Assembly: GCA_905181735.1 (NCBI GenBank)
Contig: CAJIYR010000003.1
Span: 1 to 64,000 of the forward strand
DNA from: an uncultured Hyphomicrobiales bacterium
GTDB taxonomy: Bacteria > Pseudomonadota > Alphaproteobacteria > Rhizobiales > TMED25
Direction of reading: 5' to 3'
Length of the DNA stretch: 64,000 bases
Shown here: positions 7,753-21,279 of the stretch, piece by piece
Position numbering within the stretch: the first letter of the stretch is position 1
Layout of the letters: each line of letters starts with the position of its first letter
Translations under genes and position numbers: made by a program
The notes under the pieces: generated by a model
What the model was told of the DNA's origin: nothing
The model's input: only the letters and a program-made list of their open reading frames with translations
The model's database searches: none

Positions 7753-9540
7753 ATGAAAAAACAATCTATAAATAAAATTGAAAAATTAAGAGAGTTATTA
7801 ATAAATAATAATCTTGATGCCTATCTAATTCCCCATTCCAATAAGCAACTAAATGATACTATTCTAGACCAAGACCATAGAATAAAATTCATGGTAGGTT
7901 TTACTGGTTCTGCAGGAAGCTTAATTGTATCAAAAAATAATGCAGTATTATTCATTGATGGAAGATATGAGATACAAGCAGAAAATGAAGTAGACAATGA
8001 TAATATAAGGATAATTAATATAACAAAATGCTCTATTAAAAATTGGCTAAGCCTAAATTTATCTAGAAATAATACTATTGGATACGATCCTAAATTATAC
8101 TCTATACATCAAATATCTATACTTGAAGAGCTATTAGAAACTCATGGAATAAAAATAGAACCGATAAAACAAAATCTCATTGATAAATTGTGGGAAGAAA
8201 AACCACAAAATTCAAAAAATATTATAACTCGACATTTGATTAAATATTCAGGTATTAGATCTTCAGAAAAACTATTAAATCTACGAAAACAATTACAAAT
8301 AGATAGCTGCGATGCTATCTTCATAACGAGTGGTAGTATTATATCCTGGCTCTATAACATACGTTCTCACACCATGGTTCATACACCAAATGTAGAAGCC
8401 TATGCTTATATATCTGAAAATAAATCAATAATATTCTGTAACGAACAATATGCAGATAGAAACTTAATTAGATGGTTAAAGCCAGAAACGGTTATTATAG
8501 ACTTTAAAGAGTTAAACAGAACCATGAAATCAGAGGGTCTAATAATTCAAAATATCCAGATTGATATGCACGGTGTTTCTAAGTATTTTGAAGGTTTATT
8601 TGAAAGCTTAAACATCAAAATAATTAAGAAAATAAATATCTGTATAGAAAAAATTTCAATAAAAAATACAACAGAAATAAATGGATCTAAGATGGCTCAT
8701 ATAAAAGATGGGGTAGCTCTTACTAGTTTCCTTTATTGGTTTTATAACAAATCATATTTAAAAGAAATTGACGAAATTGCTATTGATAAAAAATTATACG
8801 AGTACAGAACCAAGGATATAAACTTTATAGGTAACAGCTTTGATGTAATAGCAGGCTCTGCTTCTAATGGAGCAATAATACATTACAGGGCAAATTATAA
8901 AACAAATCAAAAAATAAAGAATAATAACATTCTGCTAATTGATTCTGGGGGGCAATATCTTAATGGTACAACAGATATAACAAGAACAATATCAGTTGGG
9001 AATCCAAGTAAAAAAATGATAGATTTATTTACCTTAGTGCTAAAGGGGCACATTGCACTCGCTACTACTAAGTTTAATAAGGATACCCCTTCCAAAGAAT
9101 TAGATCGGATTGCTAGGGAACCATTATTAGAATATGGCTATGATTACAATCATGGAACAGGCCATGGGGTAGGATCTTTTCTTGATGTACATGAAGGACC
9201 CCAGAATATATCTAAAAAAAATAATGTCTGTAGCTTAAAACCTGGCATGATTATTTCAAATGAGCCAGGAGTTTATCTGAAAGATGAATTTGGCATTAGA
9301 ATAGAGAACTTAATGTTAGTTAAAAAATCAAAAACTTCAAATAACACACAAGAGAAAATGCTAGAATTTGAAATACTCTCATTTGTTCCCTTGGACAGAA
9401 AACTGATAAATAAAGAAATGTTAACCGAAAAAGAAATAGTTTGGGTAAATGAATATCATCAAATAACAAGAAAAAAAATTGCCAATCGTTTGGATATGGA
9501 AACAAAAAAATGGTTTATCAGAATAACCTCTAACATTTAA
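7753..9540 (+). CDS. pepP: Xaa-Pro aminopeptidase P (M24B metallopeptidase)
   Basis: Cytoplasmic dinuclear metallopeptidase that removes N-terminal residues preceding proline. At 595 aa it has the long, three-domain architecture of aminopeptidase P1-like enzymes: two creatinase-like N-terminal domains (about 8-150 and 175-320) and the pita-bread catalytic domain (about 325-540). All five metal ligands are visible: Asp in LIDSGGQYLNG (about 396), Asp in GTTDITRT, His in GTGHGVGSFLDVHEGP (about 465-480), Glu in NEPGVYLK and Glu in RIENLMLV. A short C-terminal domain follows. ATG start. It is monocistronic, separated from ligA by one base in convergent orientation. The symbol follows general usage for the family. 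Confidence 0.92.
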   Translation: MKKQSINKIEKLRELLINNNLDAYLIPHSNKQLNDTILDQDHRIKFMVGFTGSAGSLIVSKNNAVLFIDGRYEIQAENEVDNDNIRIINITKCSIKNWLSLNLSRNNTIGYDPKLYSIHQISILEELLETHGIKIEPIKQNLIDKLWEEKPQNSKNIITRHLIKYSGIRSSEKLLNLRKQLQIDSCDAIFITSGSIISWLYNIRSHTMVHTPNVEAYAYISENKSIIFCNEQYADRNLIRWLKPETVIIDFKELNRTMKSEGLIIQNIQIDMHGVSKYFEGLFESLNIKIIKKINICIEKISIKNTTEINGSKMAHIKDGVALTSFLYWFYNKSYLKEIDEIAIDKKLYEYRTKDINFIGNSFDVIAGSASNGAIIHYRANYKTNQKIKNNNILLIDSGGQYLNGTTDITRTISVGNPSKKMIDLFTLVLKGHIALATTKFNKDTPSKELDRIAREPLLEYGYDYNHGTGHGVGSFLDVHEGPQNISKKNNVCSLKPGMIISNEPGVYLKDEFGIRIENLMLVKKSKTSNNTQEKMLEFEILSFVPLDRKLINKEMLTEKEIVWVNEYHQITRKKIANRLDMETKKWFIRITSNI

Positions 9541-9541
9541 G

Positions 9542-13392
<3,851 letters not shown>

Positions 13393-13397
13393 AATAT

Positions 13398-14243
13398 TTA
13401 TATCGGATTAACCGATCTCCATGTTTTACTAATCCAAGAATTAGTATCTTCTTTAGGCGACAATCCACCGCTTTGTAACAAATTATAAGAGTCTTTATAC
13501 CATTCGCTACCAGGATAATTATAACCCAATATAGCAGCGGCAGTCTGTGCCTCAGAAATTATTCCTAATGCCATATAAGATTCTACGAGTCTTGCTAAAG
13601 CCTCTTCTATATGTATCGTTGTTTGATATCCTGTAACCACAGCTTTAAATCTATTAATAGCGGCGATGAATAGATCTTTCTTAAGATAGTATCTGCCTAT
13701 CTCCATTTCCTCACCAGCTAAATGGTCGTAAGTCAAATCCATTTTTAACTTTGCGTCATTTACATACTCTGAATTTGGATATCTTTTTATTAAGATCTGA
13801 AATTGTTCCAAAGATTTCATGGAAAATTCTTGATCCCTTCCAATATTAGGTATCAAAAGGTAATAAGATAATCCAATTAAATAGCTTGCGTAAGCTGCAT
13901 TTGGAGAATTCGGATATAAGGATATATATCTCTCGCATTGTATTATCGTTTGATTATGATCGTTCATTTTGAAATATGAATATGCAGCCATCATAATTGA
14001 TTTTTCTGCCCATTCTGAATATGGATATTGTCGTTCAACTTCAAGAAATTCTGTAGCCGCTTCTATATATTCTTCTTTTTCAAGATAAGACATAGCGATT
14101 TCATATATATGTCCTATAGGTCTTTCTTTGTAAACATCAACACCTTCCTGATTAGCGCAACCAACGAGAGTGGACATAACAACTAAAAAAATAAAATTAA
14201 TGTAGTAACGCATCATTTTAATACTTTTGAATCTAATAGACAT
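13398..14243 (-). CDS. bamD: Outer membrane assembly lipoprotein BamD
   Basis: Essential lipoprotein of the BAM complex that folds beta-barrel proteins into the outer membrane. The 281-aa precursor has a basic N-terminus, a hydrophobic segment (about 12-27) and a lipobox STLVGC with Cys29, giving a mature protein of about 253 aa. Five TPR-like repeats follow, such as YEIAMSYLEKEEYIEAATEFLEVERQYPYS. From Cys29 to the end the length is that of BamD. The first ATG is used here; a start at the MM pair nine codons downstream would give a more typical signal peptide. It precedes recN by 5 bp. Confidence 0.93.
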   Translation of the reverse strand: MSIRFKSIKMMRYYINFIFLVVMSTLVGCANQEGVDVYKERPIGHIYEIAMSYLEKEEYIEAATEFLEVERQYPYSEWAEKSIMMAAYSYFKMNDHNQTIIQCERYISLYPNSPNAAYASYLIGLSYYLLIPNIGRDQEFSMKSLEQFQILIKRYPNSEYVNDAKLKMDLTYDHLAGEEMEIGRYYLKKDLFIAAINRFKAVVTGYQTTIHIEEALARLVESYMALGIISEAQTAAAILGYNYPGSEWYKDSYNLLQSGGLSPKEDTNSWISKTWRSVNPI

Positions 14244-14300
14244 TTAAAAATAAATAAATTTTAAGATTTATTATAATCACAAAAATATATTAATCTAGCT

Positions 14301-15248
14301 TTAGAGACTCGAAACCTTAATATTGCTGCTTAATTTTTTTGTTTCTATATTAAGAAAACTATCAATATCTTCTACAATTTCCCAAGAATCCGCTGCCTTA
14401 AACAATGAAGTTAAAGCTTTGTGATTTAGACAGTGACCTCCGCGAATTGATTGGTATTTACCAATAATATTATAACCAGAAAGCATTAAATCACCACAAA
14501 TATCAAGTGCTTTATGCCTTACAAATTCATCTTTGTAATTTAAACCTTCATAATTCATAATAGCTTTCTCAGTTAACACTATCGTGTTTGAAAGATTAAC
14601 ACCAAGGCCATACCCAACAGAATTTAATTTTTCAGCTTGAGACAAAAAACCAAATGTACGAGCTGATGCAATTTCATCTCTAAAGAACTGTGGTGTAAAC
14701 TCAAAAGCTATATTCTGATTACCTATTTTACTATGGTTAAAATTAATTTCAGTTTCAATCATAGATTTATCATTAGGAACAAAACGCGCAATTGATTGAC
14801 CTTTCACTATCTCTATTGGTTTTAATATTCTAATAAATTTTGAATTTTTATCTAACTTTACTATACCTGATTTATCTATTAACTTTATAAACTCAATTGA
14901 ACTTCCGTCCATAATAGGGATTTCATTTCCATTTATGTGTATTTCAATATTATCAATCCTGGCACCCGCAAATGCAGCCATTAAATGTTCAACTGTTAAT
15001 ACAGAGACGCCATCTGAGTTTGTTAATTCAGTACAGAAATAAGTTGAACTAACGTTGGATGATATTGCCTCTATACGATTTTTTTTTTTACTATTATTTA
15101 GATCACTGCGAATAAAAACGATACCAGTATCTGGTCCAGCAGGCGTTAATGTAACGTTAGATAGAATACCAGTATGAATACCATTACCTGTAAAATTTAT
15201 TTCATTAGCAATAGTGGTTTGAAAATTGTTTAGCATTACTCTAACCAT
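14301..15248 (-). CDS. lpxC: UDP-3-O-acyl-N-acetylglucosamine deacetylase
   Basis: Zn-dependent enzyme of the first committed step in lipid A synthesis. The 315-aa protein has the expected zinc ligands: His88 in LTVEHLMAAFAG, and His245 and Asp249 in VRHKALDICGDLMLSG. The catalytic acid-base His is at about 272 in RGGHCLNHKA. Length is typical. It follows ftsZ by 105 bp, the usual position in Proteobacteria. ATG at 15248, with an alternative ATG four codons later. Its presence shows that the organism makes lipopolysaccharide or at least lipid A. Confidence 0.96.
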   Translation of the reverse strand: MVRVMLNNFQTTIANEINFTGNGIHTGILSNVTLTPAGPDTGIVFIRSDLNNSKKKNRIEAISSNVSSTYFCTELTNSDGVSVLTVEHLMAAFAGARIDNIEIHINGNEIPIMDGSSIEFIKLIDKSGIVKLDKNSKFIRILKPIEIVKGQSIARFVPNDKSMIETEINFNHSKIGNQNIAFEFTPQFFRDEIASARTFGFLSQAEKLNSVGYGLGVNLSNTIVLTEKAIMNYEGLNYKDEFVRHKALDICGDLMLSGYNIIGKYQSIRGGHCLNHKALTSLFKAADSWEIVEDIDSFLNIETKKLSSNIKVSSL

Positions 15249-15353
15249 ATAAAAATAGCTTATTAAAATATATTAGGATTTAGAAATATTTAATCACAAC
15301 CCTGTTTAAATTATATATATTTGTATAAAACAATATAAAGATTAATTATAGTA

Positions 15354-17120
15354 TTAATTAGCTTGCCTGCGAAGAAAAGCTGGTATTTCCAAGTTGTCGT
15401 CATCTTTTTCAGCAATACTCTCGTCAAACTGACCATCTTCCATTTCTTTATAGTCAATTATCTCATCTGCGGCCTGAGTATCTTTATCTTCCAATTCAAA
15501 TCCATGTAAATCATAATTGAATTTATCGTCATTTAATTCGTTGTCCAAAGGATTGTTATCGTCAAAAGATTCATTTGGAATCATATTACCACTTATAGCT
15601 TCATTCTCATATTTAACGAAATCAGTTTCAACAAAGTTTGGTTCATTAACATGACTCTGACTAACTTTCTTTTTTGAACCAACGTTTATTAGTCTTTCAA
15701 AAAGACTTTTCTTTCCTTTTTTATCTTCGTATTTATCTATAAAATCACTTTGCATGCCAACAGTAACATTATCATCTTTCATTGAAAAAAAGCTATTGAC
15801 TTTAGGTATATCCTCTTTGCCAACATCAGGAATAATAGATGCTTTGGGTGTAAAAGATTTATTTAAATTTATATTTTTATCTTCTGAAATAACAGGCCTT
15901 GATTGTGAGTTATAAAAACTATGATTTGAATCAATCTTTCTAAAAGTCACATCACTTTGTTCCTCTTTATTGGTTGTTTTAACAATATCATCCTTGGAAT
16001 CAGAATTTTTATCGGTTGAATATTTTTCAGATACATTATTATCTTTACTTAGAGTCTTTCCAAAATTGAAATTACTGAATGACGTCCCAACCTTATTTGA
16101 TTTCCTGTAATCAATGTTATCAACTGTAGTATTGTAAGAGCCAGCATTTACTTCTGATTGTATTCCAGTAGCTACAACAGACACTTTGATCGAACCTTCC
16201 ATGCTTGGATCAAATGTAGCGCCTAAAATAATATTAGCATCTTTATCAACTTCATTTCTAATTCTTGATGCAGCCTCATCGACTTCGTATAACGTTAAGT
16301 CTTCACCGCCAGTAATTGATATTAATAATCCTTGGGCACCTTTCATAGAAACTTCATCTAAAAGCGGGTTTGCAATAGCTGCTTCAGCAGCCTCAATTGC
16401 TCTTTTCTCACCCGAAGCTTCCCCTGTTCCCATCATCGCCTTACCCATACCTTGCATTATTGATTTTACATCCGCAAAATCTAAATTAATGAGACCTTCT
16501 TTAACCATAAGGTCAGTAATGCCTTGCACTCCTGATAACAAGACTTGATCTGCCATCGCAAATGCATCGGAAAAAGTAGTCCTCTCGTTTGCAATTCTAA
16601 ACAAGTTTTGGTTTGGTATAACTATTAATGTGTCGACGTGTTTCATTAACTCAGAAATTCCGTCTTCAGCTATCTGCATTCTCCTCGCTCCCTCAAACTG
16701 AAAAGGCTTGGTTACAACAGCAACTGTTAGTATATTTTGTTCGCGGCATAATTGGGCAATAACAGGAGCTGCTCCTGTACCAGTACCACCACCCATACCG
16801 GCTGTAATAAATACCATATGTGCACCTGAAGCGTAATCTAAAATTTCTGCTTGAGCTTCTTGCGCTGATGCAGCACCAATTGTAGGTTGTGAACCAGCTC
16901 CTAGTCCCTCAGTAATTGCCGTACCCATTTGAATGCGACGATCTGCACTAGACATAGCAAGAGCTTGTGCATCTGTATTGGCAACAACGAATTCTACTCC
17001 ATCAAGTCCTTCTTGAATCATATTATTTACAGCATTTCCACCTGCACCACCGACACCAAACACTGTTATTCTTGGCTTTAATTCACTCATTGAATCTGGC
17101 ATTTTTAAATTAATAGTCAT
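15354..17120 (-). CDS. ftsZ: Cell division GTPase FtsZ
   Basis: Tubulin-like GTPase that forms the division ring. In the 588-aa protein, residues 1-330 form the GTPase core, with the glycine loop [15 protein letters not shown] (21-35), the tubulin signature [10 protein letters not shown] (about 110-119) and the T7 synergy loop [11 protein letters not shown] (about 214-224). Residues about 330-575 are a long, acidic, Asn/Ser/Asp-rich linker without recognisable domains. The end, [15 protein letters not shown], is the conserved C-terminal peptide that binds FtsA and other partners. Long linkers are common in alphaproteobacterial FtsZ. ATG with AAGGA 9 nt upstream. It lies 107 bp after ftsA. Confidence 0.98.
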   Translation of the reverse strand: MTINLKMPDSMSELKPRITVFGVGGAGGNAVNNMIQEGLDGVEFVVANTDAQALAMSSADRRIQMGTAITEGLGAGSQPTIGAASAQEAQAEILDYASGAHMVFITAGMGGGTGTGAAPVIAQLCREQNILTVAVVTKPFQFEGARRMQIAEDGISELMKHVDTLIVIPNQNLFRIANERTTFSDAFAMADQVLLSGVQGITDLMVKEGLINLDFADVKSIMQGMGKAMMGTGEASGEKRAIEAAEAAIANPLLDEVSMKGAQGLLISITGGEDLTLYEVDEAASRIRNEVDKDANIILGATFDPSMEGSIKVSVVATGIQSEVNAGSYNTTVDNIDYRKSNKVGTSFSNFNFGKTLSKDNNVSEKYSTDKNSDSKDDIVKTTNKEEQSDVTFRKIDSNHSFYNSQSRPVISEDKNINLNKSFTPKASIIPDVGKEDIPKVNSFFSMKDDNVTVGMQSDFIDKYEDKKGKKSLFERLINVGSKKKVSQSHVNEPNFVETDFVKYENEAISGNMIPNESFDDNNPLDNELNDDKFNYDLHGFELEDKDTQAADEIIDYKEMEDGQFDESIAEKDDDNLEIPAFLRRQAN

Positions 17121-17227
17121 AATTACAATTCCTTCTCAAAAACTTATCTTGGAAACGCCACATCTCCGGATTTATAATAAATAATCTAATATAAAATAAT
17201 TAAACTTAAACTCACGATATGATTACT

Positions 17228-18538
17228 CTAGAAGCTATCTCTTAACCATTTACTAATATCTGATAAATATCCACTATTTTTAAAAACTTTTTTTTCTTTA
17301 GATAATTTTTCAATAATAAGATTATCATTTTGCGCAAATATTAACATTCCAACTGCAGTTGAAAAAATTGGGCTATTAACATTTATATCATTAGAAAAAT
17401 TTCTAGGTACAGCCCTTCTAACAGGTCCTCCAAAAATTTGCGCAGCCAATTCATCTACGCCAGTTAACTGGCTCATCCCCCCAGTCAATATTATTCTTTT
17501 ATCTTTGTGCAGTGAGTTGCTAATATTATTAAGACGTTCCTTAATTAATTCAAAAATTTCAGTTACTCTTGGCCTTACAATATCAGCAACTATTGGTTTT
17601 GGTACTTTTTGTATAAGATTTTGTTTTTCTCCCTCTCCAACAAGAGGGATGTTGATCAAATCTCCAGTTTCGTAGACATGAGATAAAACGCCGCCATATA
17701 ATACTTTTAATTTTTCTGCATCAATTATTGGGGTTGATAATTGCTTAGCAATATCTAATGTCACATCGCGGCCACCAATAGGTATGGCGTCTGCGTATTT
17801 TAACATACCATCAACAAATAAACAAAACGATGTACATCCAGCTCCCATATCAATACAGATTGTTCCTAAGTCAGCTTCATCTATGCTTAACGTTGCCACT
17901 GCACTTGCCAATGGAGATACAATCATCTTTGAAATTTTAGCATGAGCTCTTTCCACTACAAGATTAAGGTTTCGTAGTGGTCCTGTATCTGTTGTAATTA
18001 TGTGCATATTGATATTTAATCTCTGCCCATACATACCTATTGGATCCAAAATACCTTGTATGCCATCTATAGAAAATCCCAGTGGTATTGTGTGTATTTT
18101 TGTCTTATCATCCTTTAACTCCTGACCATAAGATGCATGAAGAGCTGTCTGAACATCTTTATTGTTAACCTGAGAATTATGAATAGGGACACCCACTTCG
18201 TAAACTGCCGATTCAATATTATTTGACGAAACATTAACTATTAATTGATCAATTGTAACGCCAGCCATACTTTCTGCTGCTTCTATGGCAGTTCTAATAG
18301 AATCTTCTACAGCATTTAAATCTACAATATTCCCTGCTCTTACGCCTTTTGATTGATTATGGCCTATGCCTATAATTTCTATTGTAGAATTTTTTTTAGA
18401 ATCATAGAAGTTGTGATTCTTTGCAATTATACATACAATTTTATCCGTACCTACATCTAATGCAGCGCTAATAGATTTATGATTATAGTTTTTATCTCTA
18501 ATTTGCCCTGACATTCTGTTAAATGACATTAAATGCAT
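17228..18538 (-). CDS. ftsA: Cell division protein FtsA
   Basis: Actin-like ATPase that anchors FtsZ to the membrane. The 436-aa protein has the phosphate-1 motif AALDVGTDKIVC (about 25-36), an SHS2/1C subdomain in the first half, phosphate-2 IDMGAGCTSFCLF (about 230-242) and the adenosine motif ILTGGMSQLTG (about 365-375). The C-terminal SDISKWLRDSF is an amphipathic membrane-targeting helix. The first ATG is taken; starts at M4 or M9 cannot be excluded. It lies between ftsQ (11 bp) and ftsZ. Confidence 0.96.
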   Translation of the reverse strand: MHLMSFNRMSGQIRDKNYNHKSISAALDVGTDKIVCIIAKNHNFYDSKKNSTIEIIGIGHNQSKGVRAGNIVDLNAVEDSIRTAIEAAESMAGVTIDQLIVNVSSNNIESAVYEVGVPIHNSQVNNKDVQTALHASYGQELKDDKTKIHTIPLGFSIDGIQGILDPIGMYGQRLNINMHIITTDTGPLRNLNLVVERAHAKISKMIVSPLASAVATLSIDEADLGTICIDMGAGCTSFCLFVDGMLKYADAIPIGGRDVTLDIAKQLSTPIIDAEKLKVLYGGVLSHVYETGDLINIPLVGEGEKQNLIQKVPKPIVADIVRPRVTEIFELIKERLNNISNSLHKDKRIILTGGMSQLTGVDELAAQIFGGPVRRAVPRNFSNDINVNSPIFSTAVGMLIFAQNDNLIIEKLSKEKKVFKNSGYLSDISKWLRDSF

Positions 18539-18549
18539 TTATTATTACC

Positions 18550-19371
18550 TTATATATCTTTTGGTGTGGTTATATTGTTAAATTTTGATGGCGTGATATC
18601 AATTCTTTTAGGCAATCTCATGTCGATAATTTTTATATATTTATTCAATATATCCTCTAGATCATTTAATTCTATCAATTCATCCAAAGAAGAAGAATAA
18701 TTATCTTCTGGTAAGTAAATTTCTATCCCATTATATAACCTTAATGTCCATCTCCTGTTCCCTACCCTTAGAATAGATTTTACCTTATTGCCAATTTTTG
18801 GCCTTGAGTTAAGTTGCTCTATAAGCCCTGGTGCTGCTAGTGCAGCATTATCTCCTACAATCATTTTTAAATTCAAAAAATTATCTGCATTTAAGCTATC
18901 TACAACCTGACCGTCTTCTCCAATTACATATTTTTCCTTCTCATAGAACCATATGGCTATAGGATTATATTCTGTTATATTAACATGAAGAGTTGAAGGG
19001 TATAATTTAATTAGATCAACCGATTTTATCCAATCTAGATTATTTAAATTTCTAATAGCTTTTTTTGAATCAAAAGAAAATATTGAATTATTATTATTAT
19101 TGAATGTTGCATCTATTATATCAGATTGCCGTGTATGTCTATTTCCATTTGTTGAAATATGCTTAATAGAAAAATCTAAATTATCGGACAAAAAAAAGGG
19201 AGGTAAATTAAATTCTTTAAAAGGCCTGTAGCCAACTTGGTTCAATAACAAAACAAATCCAAAAAATACAATTAGTAGTATTGTAAAATAAGAGAATATG
19301 GATTTAATTTTCCTTGTTCTGCTTTTTATTAAATTTCTTGAACCAGAGTTATTTAAATATAATTCATTCAT
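18550..19371 (-). CDS. ftsQ: Cell division protein FtsQ
   Basis: Bitopic membrane protein that with FtsL and FtsB links early and late divisome proteins. The 273-aa protein has a basic cytoplasmic N-terminus and one transmembrane helix (about 26-45, FSYFTILLIVFFGFVLLL). A periplasmic POTRA domain follows (about 68-140, including WIKSVDLIKLYPSTLHVNITEYNPIA), then the FtsQ beta domain. Sequence identity in this family is low, so the assignment rests on these features and on position between ddl and ftsA. Confidence 0.92.
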   Translation of the reverse strand: MNELYLNNSGSRNLIKSRTRKIKSIFSYFTILLIVFFGFVLLLNQVGYRPFKEFNLPPFFLSDNLDFSIKHISTNGNRHTRQSDIIDATFNNNNNSIFSFDSKKAIRNLNNLDWIKSVDLIKLYPSTLHVNITEYNPIAIWFYEKEKYVIGEDGQVVDSLNADNFLNLKMIVGDNAALAAPGLIEQLNSRPKIGNKVKSILRVGNRRWTLRLYNGIEIYLPEDNYSSSLDELIELNDLEDILNKYIKIIDMRLPKRIDITPSKFNNITTPKDI

Positions 19372-19391
19372 CTAATGTATTCCAATTATCA

Positions 19392-20312
19392 TTATCTATT
19401 GCAAGACGCATCATTAAGAATCCAATAAACTAGTTCATCAAAGGATATTCCTGCGTGACTTGCAAGCTCTGGAACTAATGATCTCTCTGTCATTCCGGGT
19501 TGAGTATTAATCTCTAGGCAAACTAATCCTTCCATGCCCAATATGTCATTAAATCTAAAATCACAACGCGTTACACCCTTGCAATGCAAAGATTCGTGAG
19601 CTGCTAACGATAATTCTTGGATAGCTTGATATATATTTCTTTCAATATTTGCTGGGATTAAATGTACAGTTGAATCTGATTTATATTTTGATTCGTAATT
19701 ATAAAAATTACTATTTGGTATAATTTCAGTAACACCAAGAACTCTGTTTCCCATAACAGCGCAAGTTAAATCTTTTCCTAATATATATTCTTCAATCAAA
19801 TATGTATCAAAATCATTTAATTTATCTTCTCTTACTATCTTTTTTAAATCAATCTCTTCATCAAAAATAATCTCAACACCTATACTTGACCCCCCTGATA
19901 TAGGCTTAATAATATATGGGGGTTTCATAATATTTCCTACAATTAATTCTTTTTTATTAATAGTAAATCCTTCTGCTACTGGAATGCCAGCAGATTTAAA
20001 AATATTTTTTGCAATATTTTTATTAATTGCATTAGATGACGGTAAGACTCCTGAATGGGTATATGGTATCTGCAGATATTCAAGAATTGCTTGTACATTT
20101 CCATCCTCACCCCACTTGCCATGAAGAGCATTAAAAACTATGTCTGGTGAAATTTTATTTAAAACAGGTATTAGATTATGATCTGGATCAATCCTAATGA
20201 CATCGTAATTTAATTTAATGAGTGAGTTATAACAAGCGTCACCAGTTAAAAAACTAATCTCTCTTTCCGGAGATTCTCCTCCTAACAAAATAACAACTTT
20301 TTTATTCAACAT
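19392..20312 (-). CDS. ddl: D-alanine--D-alanine ligase
   Basis: ATP-grasp ligase that makes the D-Ala-D-Ala dipeptide added by MurF. The 306-aa protein shows the N-terminal GGESPEREISFLTG, ALHGKWGEDGNVQAIL (about 62-77), the ATP-binding stretch PYIIKPISGGSSIGV and the metal-binding end CLEINTQPGMTERSLVPE (about 270-287). Length is standard. ATG with AAGGA 7 nt upstream. It lies 15 bp after murB and 20 bp before ftsQ. Confidence 0.97.
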   Translation of the reverse strand: MLNKKVVILLGGESPEREISFLTGDACYNSLIKLNYDVIRIDPDHNLIPVLNKISPDIVFNALHGKWGEDGNVQAILEYLQIPYTHSGVLPSSNAINKNIAKNIFKSAGIPVAEGFTINKKELIVGNIMKPPYIIKPISGGSSIGVEIIFDEEIDLKKIVREDKLNDFDTYLIEEYILGKDLTCAVMGNRVLGVTEIIPNSNFYNYESKYKSDSTVHLIPANIERNIYQAIQELSLAAHESLHCKGVTRCDFRFNDILGMEGLVCLEINTQPGMTERSLVPELASHAGISFDELVYWILNDASCNR

Positions 20313-20327
20313 AACATTCCTTAAAGT

Positions 20328-21254
20328 TTAAATTTCGGGACCAGAACCTATACACTTTATCTCCCATTCAAGTTTTATACCTGTAACAGATTTAACTTTA
20401 CTAATAATTAACTTACCTAAAGATTCTACATCTCGTGCTGTTGCATTTCCATTATTAATAATAAAATTACAATGCTTCCTGGAAACAGAAGCGCCACCAA
20501 CGGACAAACCCCTGCAACCAGATAATTCTATTAGCTCCCAAGCCTTTTTATGTTTCGTATTCTTAAATGTTGATCCACCTGTTTTTTCTCTCAAAGGCTG
20601 AGAATTATTCCTTAAATTTTTTATAGATATCATTTCATCATATATCCTATGGTATTGAGAATGATATCCTTGATACAAAGCTGACAGACATAATGTTTCG
20701 TTAGCAATGTTAGAACTACGGTATTTAAAATCTAACAAACTATTCTTAACATTATATGTAATACCACTTCTATCAATAAGCGTTACCTCTATTAAGAGAT
20801 CTTTTGTTTCCTGACCAAACGCTCCCGCATTCATTTTAATAGCCCCACCAACAGATCCCGGAATACTATTGTAAAAGGAGAATCCGCCTATATTATTTTG
20901 GAGCGCAAAACTAGATAATTTCTTATCTAAAACAGAGCATCCCGATAATATTTTATCCCCATCAACTACTTCTATTTTTGAAAAAGCTTTTCCCAAAGAA
21001 ATTACAATTCCTGATATTCCATAATCTCTAATTAAAACATTAGACTTATTTCCCAACACACAGTAATTAATATCGTTTGGTAATTTTTCTAAAAATATAG
21101 CCAGATCATGTTCATCCTCTGGGAAAAACATGACTTCAGCTGCACCCCCAACTCGAAACCAAGAAGATGAAGCCAAGGGGTAATTAGGAATTAATCTACC
21201 ACTAGGTTTGTATAATTTATCCACCAATAAATCTGCATTAGGCCATAATTTCAT
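20328..21254 (-). CDS. murB: UDP-N-acetylenolpyruvoylglucosamine reductase
   Basis: FAD- and NADPH-dependent reductase forming UDP-N-acetylmuramate. The 308-aa protein has the FAD-binding segments SSWFRVGGAAEVMF, LGNKSNVLIRD and NSIPGSVGGAIKMNAGAFG (about 127-145). The catalytic Ser lies in KTGGSTFKN (about 224-232), and the C-terminal KHCNFIINNGNATARDV is typical. The shorter C-terminal loop fits a type II MurB, as is usual in alphaproteobacteria. It sits between murC and ddl. Confidence 0.96.
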   Translation of the reverse strand: MKLWPNADLLVDKLYKPSGRLIPNYPLASSSWFRVGGAAEVMFFPEDEHDLAIFLEKLPNDINYCVLGNKSNVLIRDYGISGIVISLGKAFSKIEVVDGDKILSGCSVLDKKLSSFALQNNIGGFSFYNSIPGSVGGAIKMNAGAFGQETKDLLIEVTLIDRSGITYNVKNSLLDFKYRSSNIANETLCLSALYQGYHSQYHRIYDEMISIKNLRNNSQPLREKTGGSTFKNTKHKKAWELIELSGCRGLSVGGASVSRKHCNFIINNGNATARDVESLGKLIISKVKSVTGIKLEWEIKCIGSGPEI

Positions 21255-21279
21255 GAAATAAAATCTCTTGCTATTTTAA

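Noticed and set aside
16186-16548. 120-aa plus-strand ORF inside ftsZ
   Set aside because: Antisense to the conserved FtsZ core, with no start signals.
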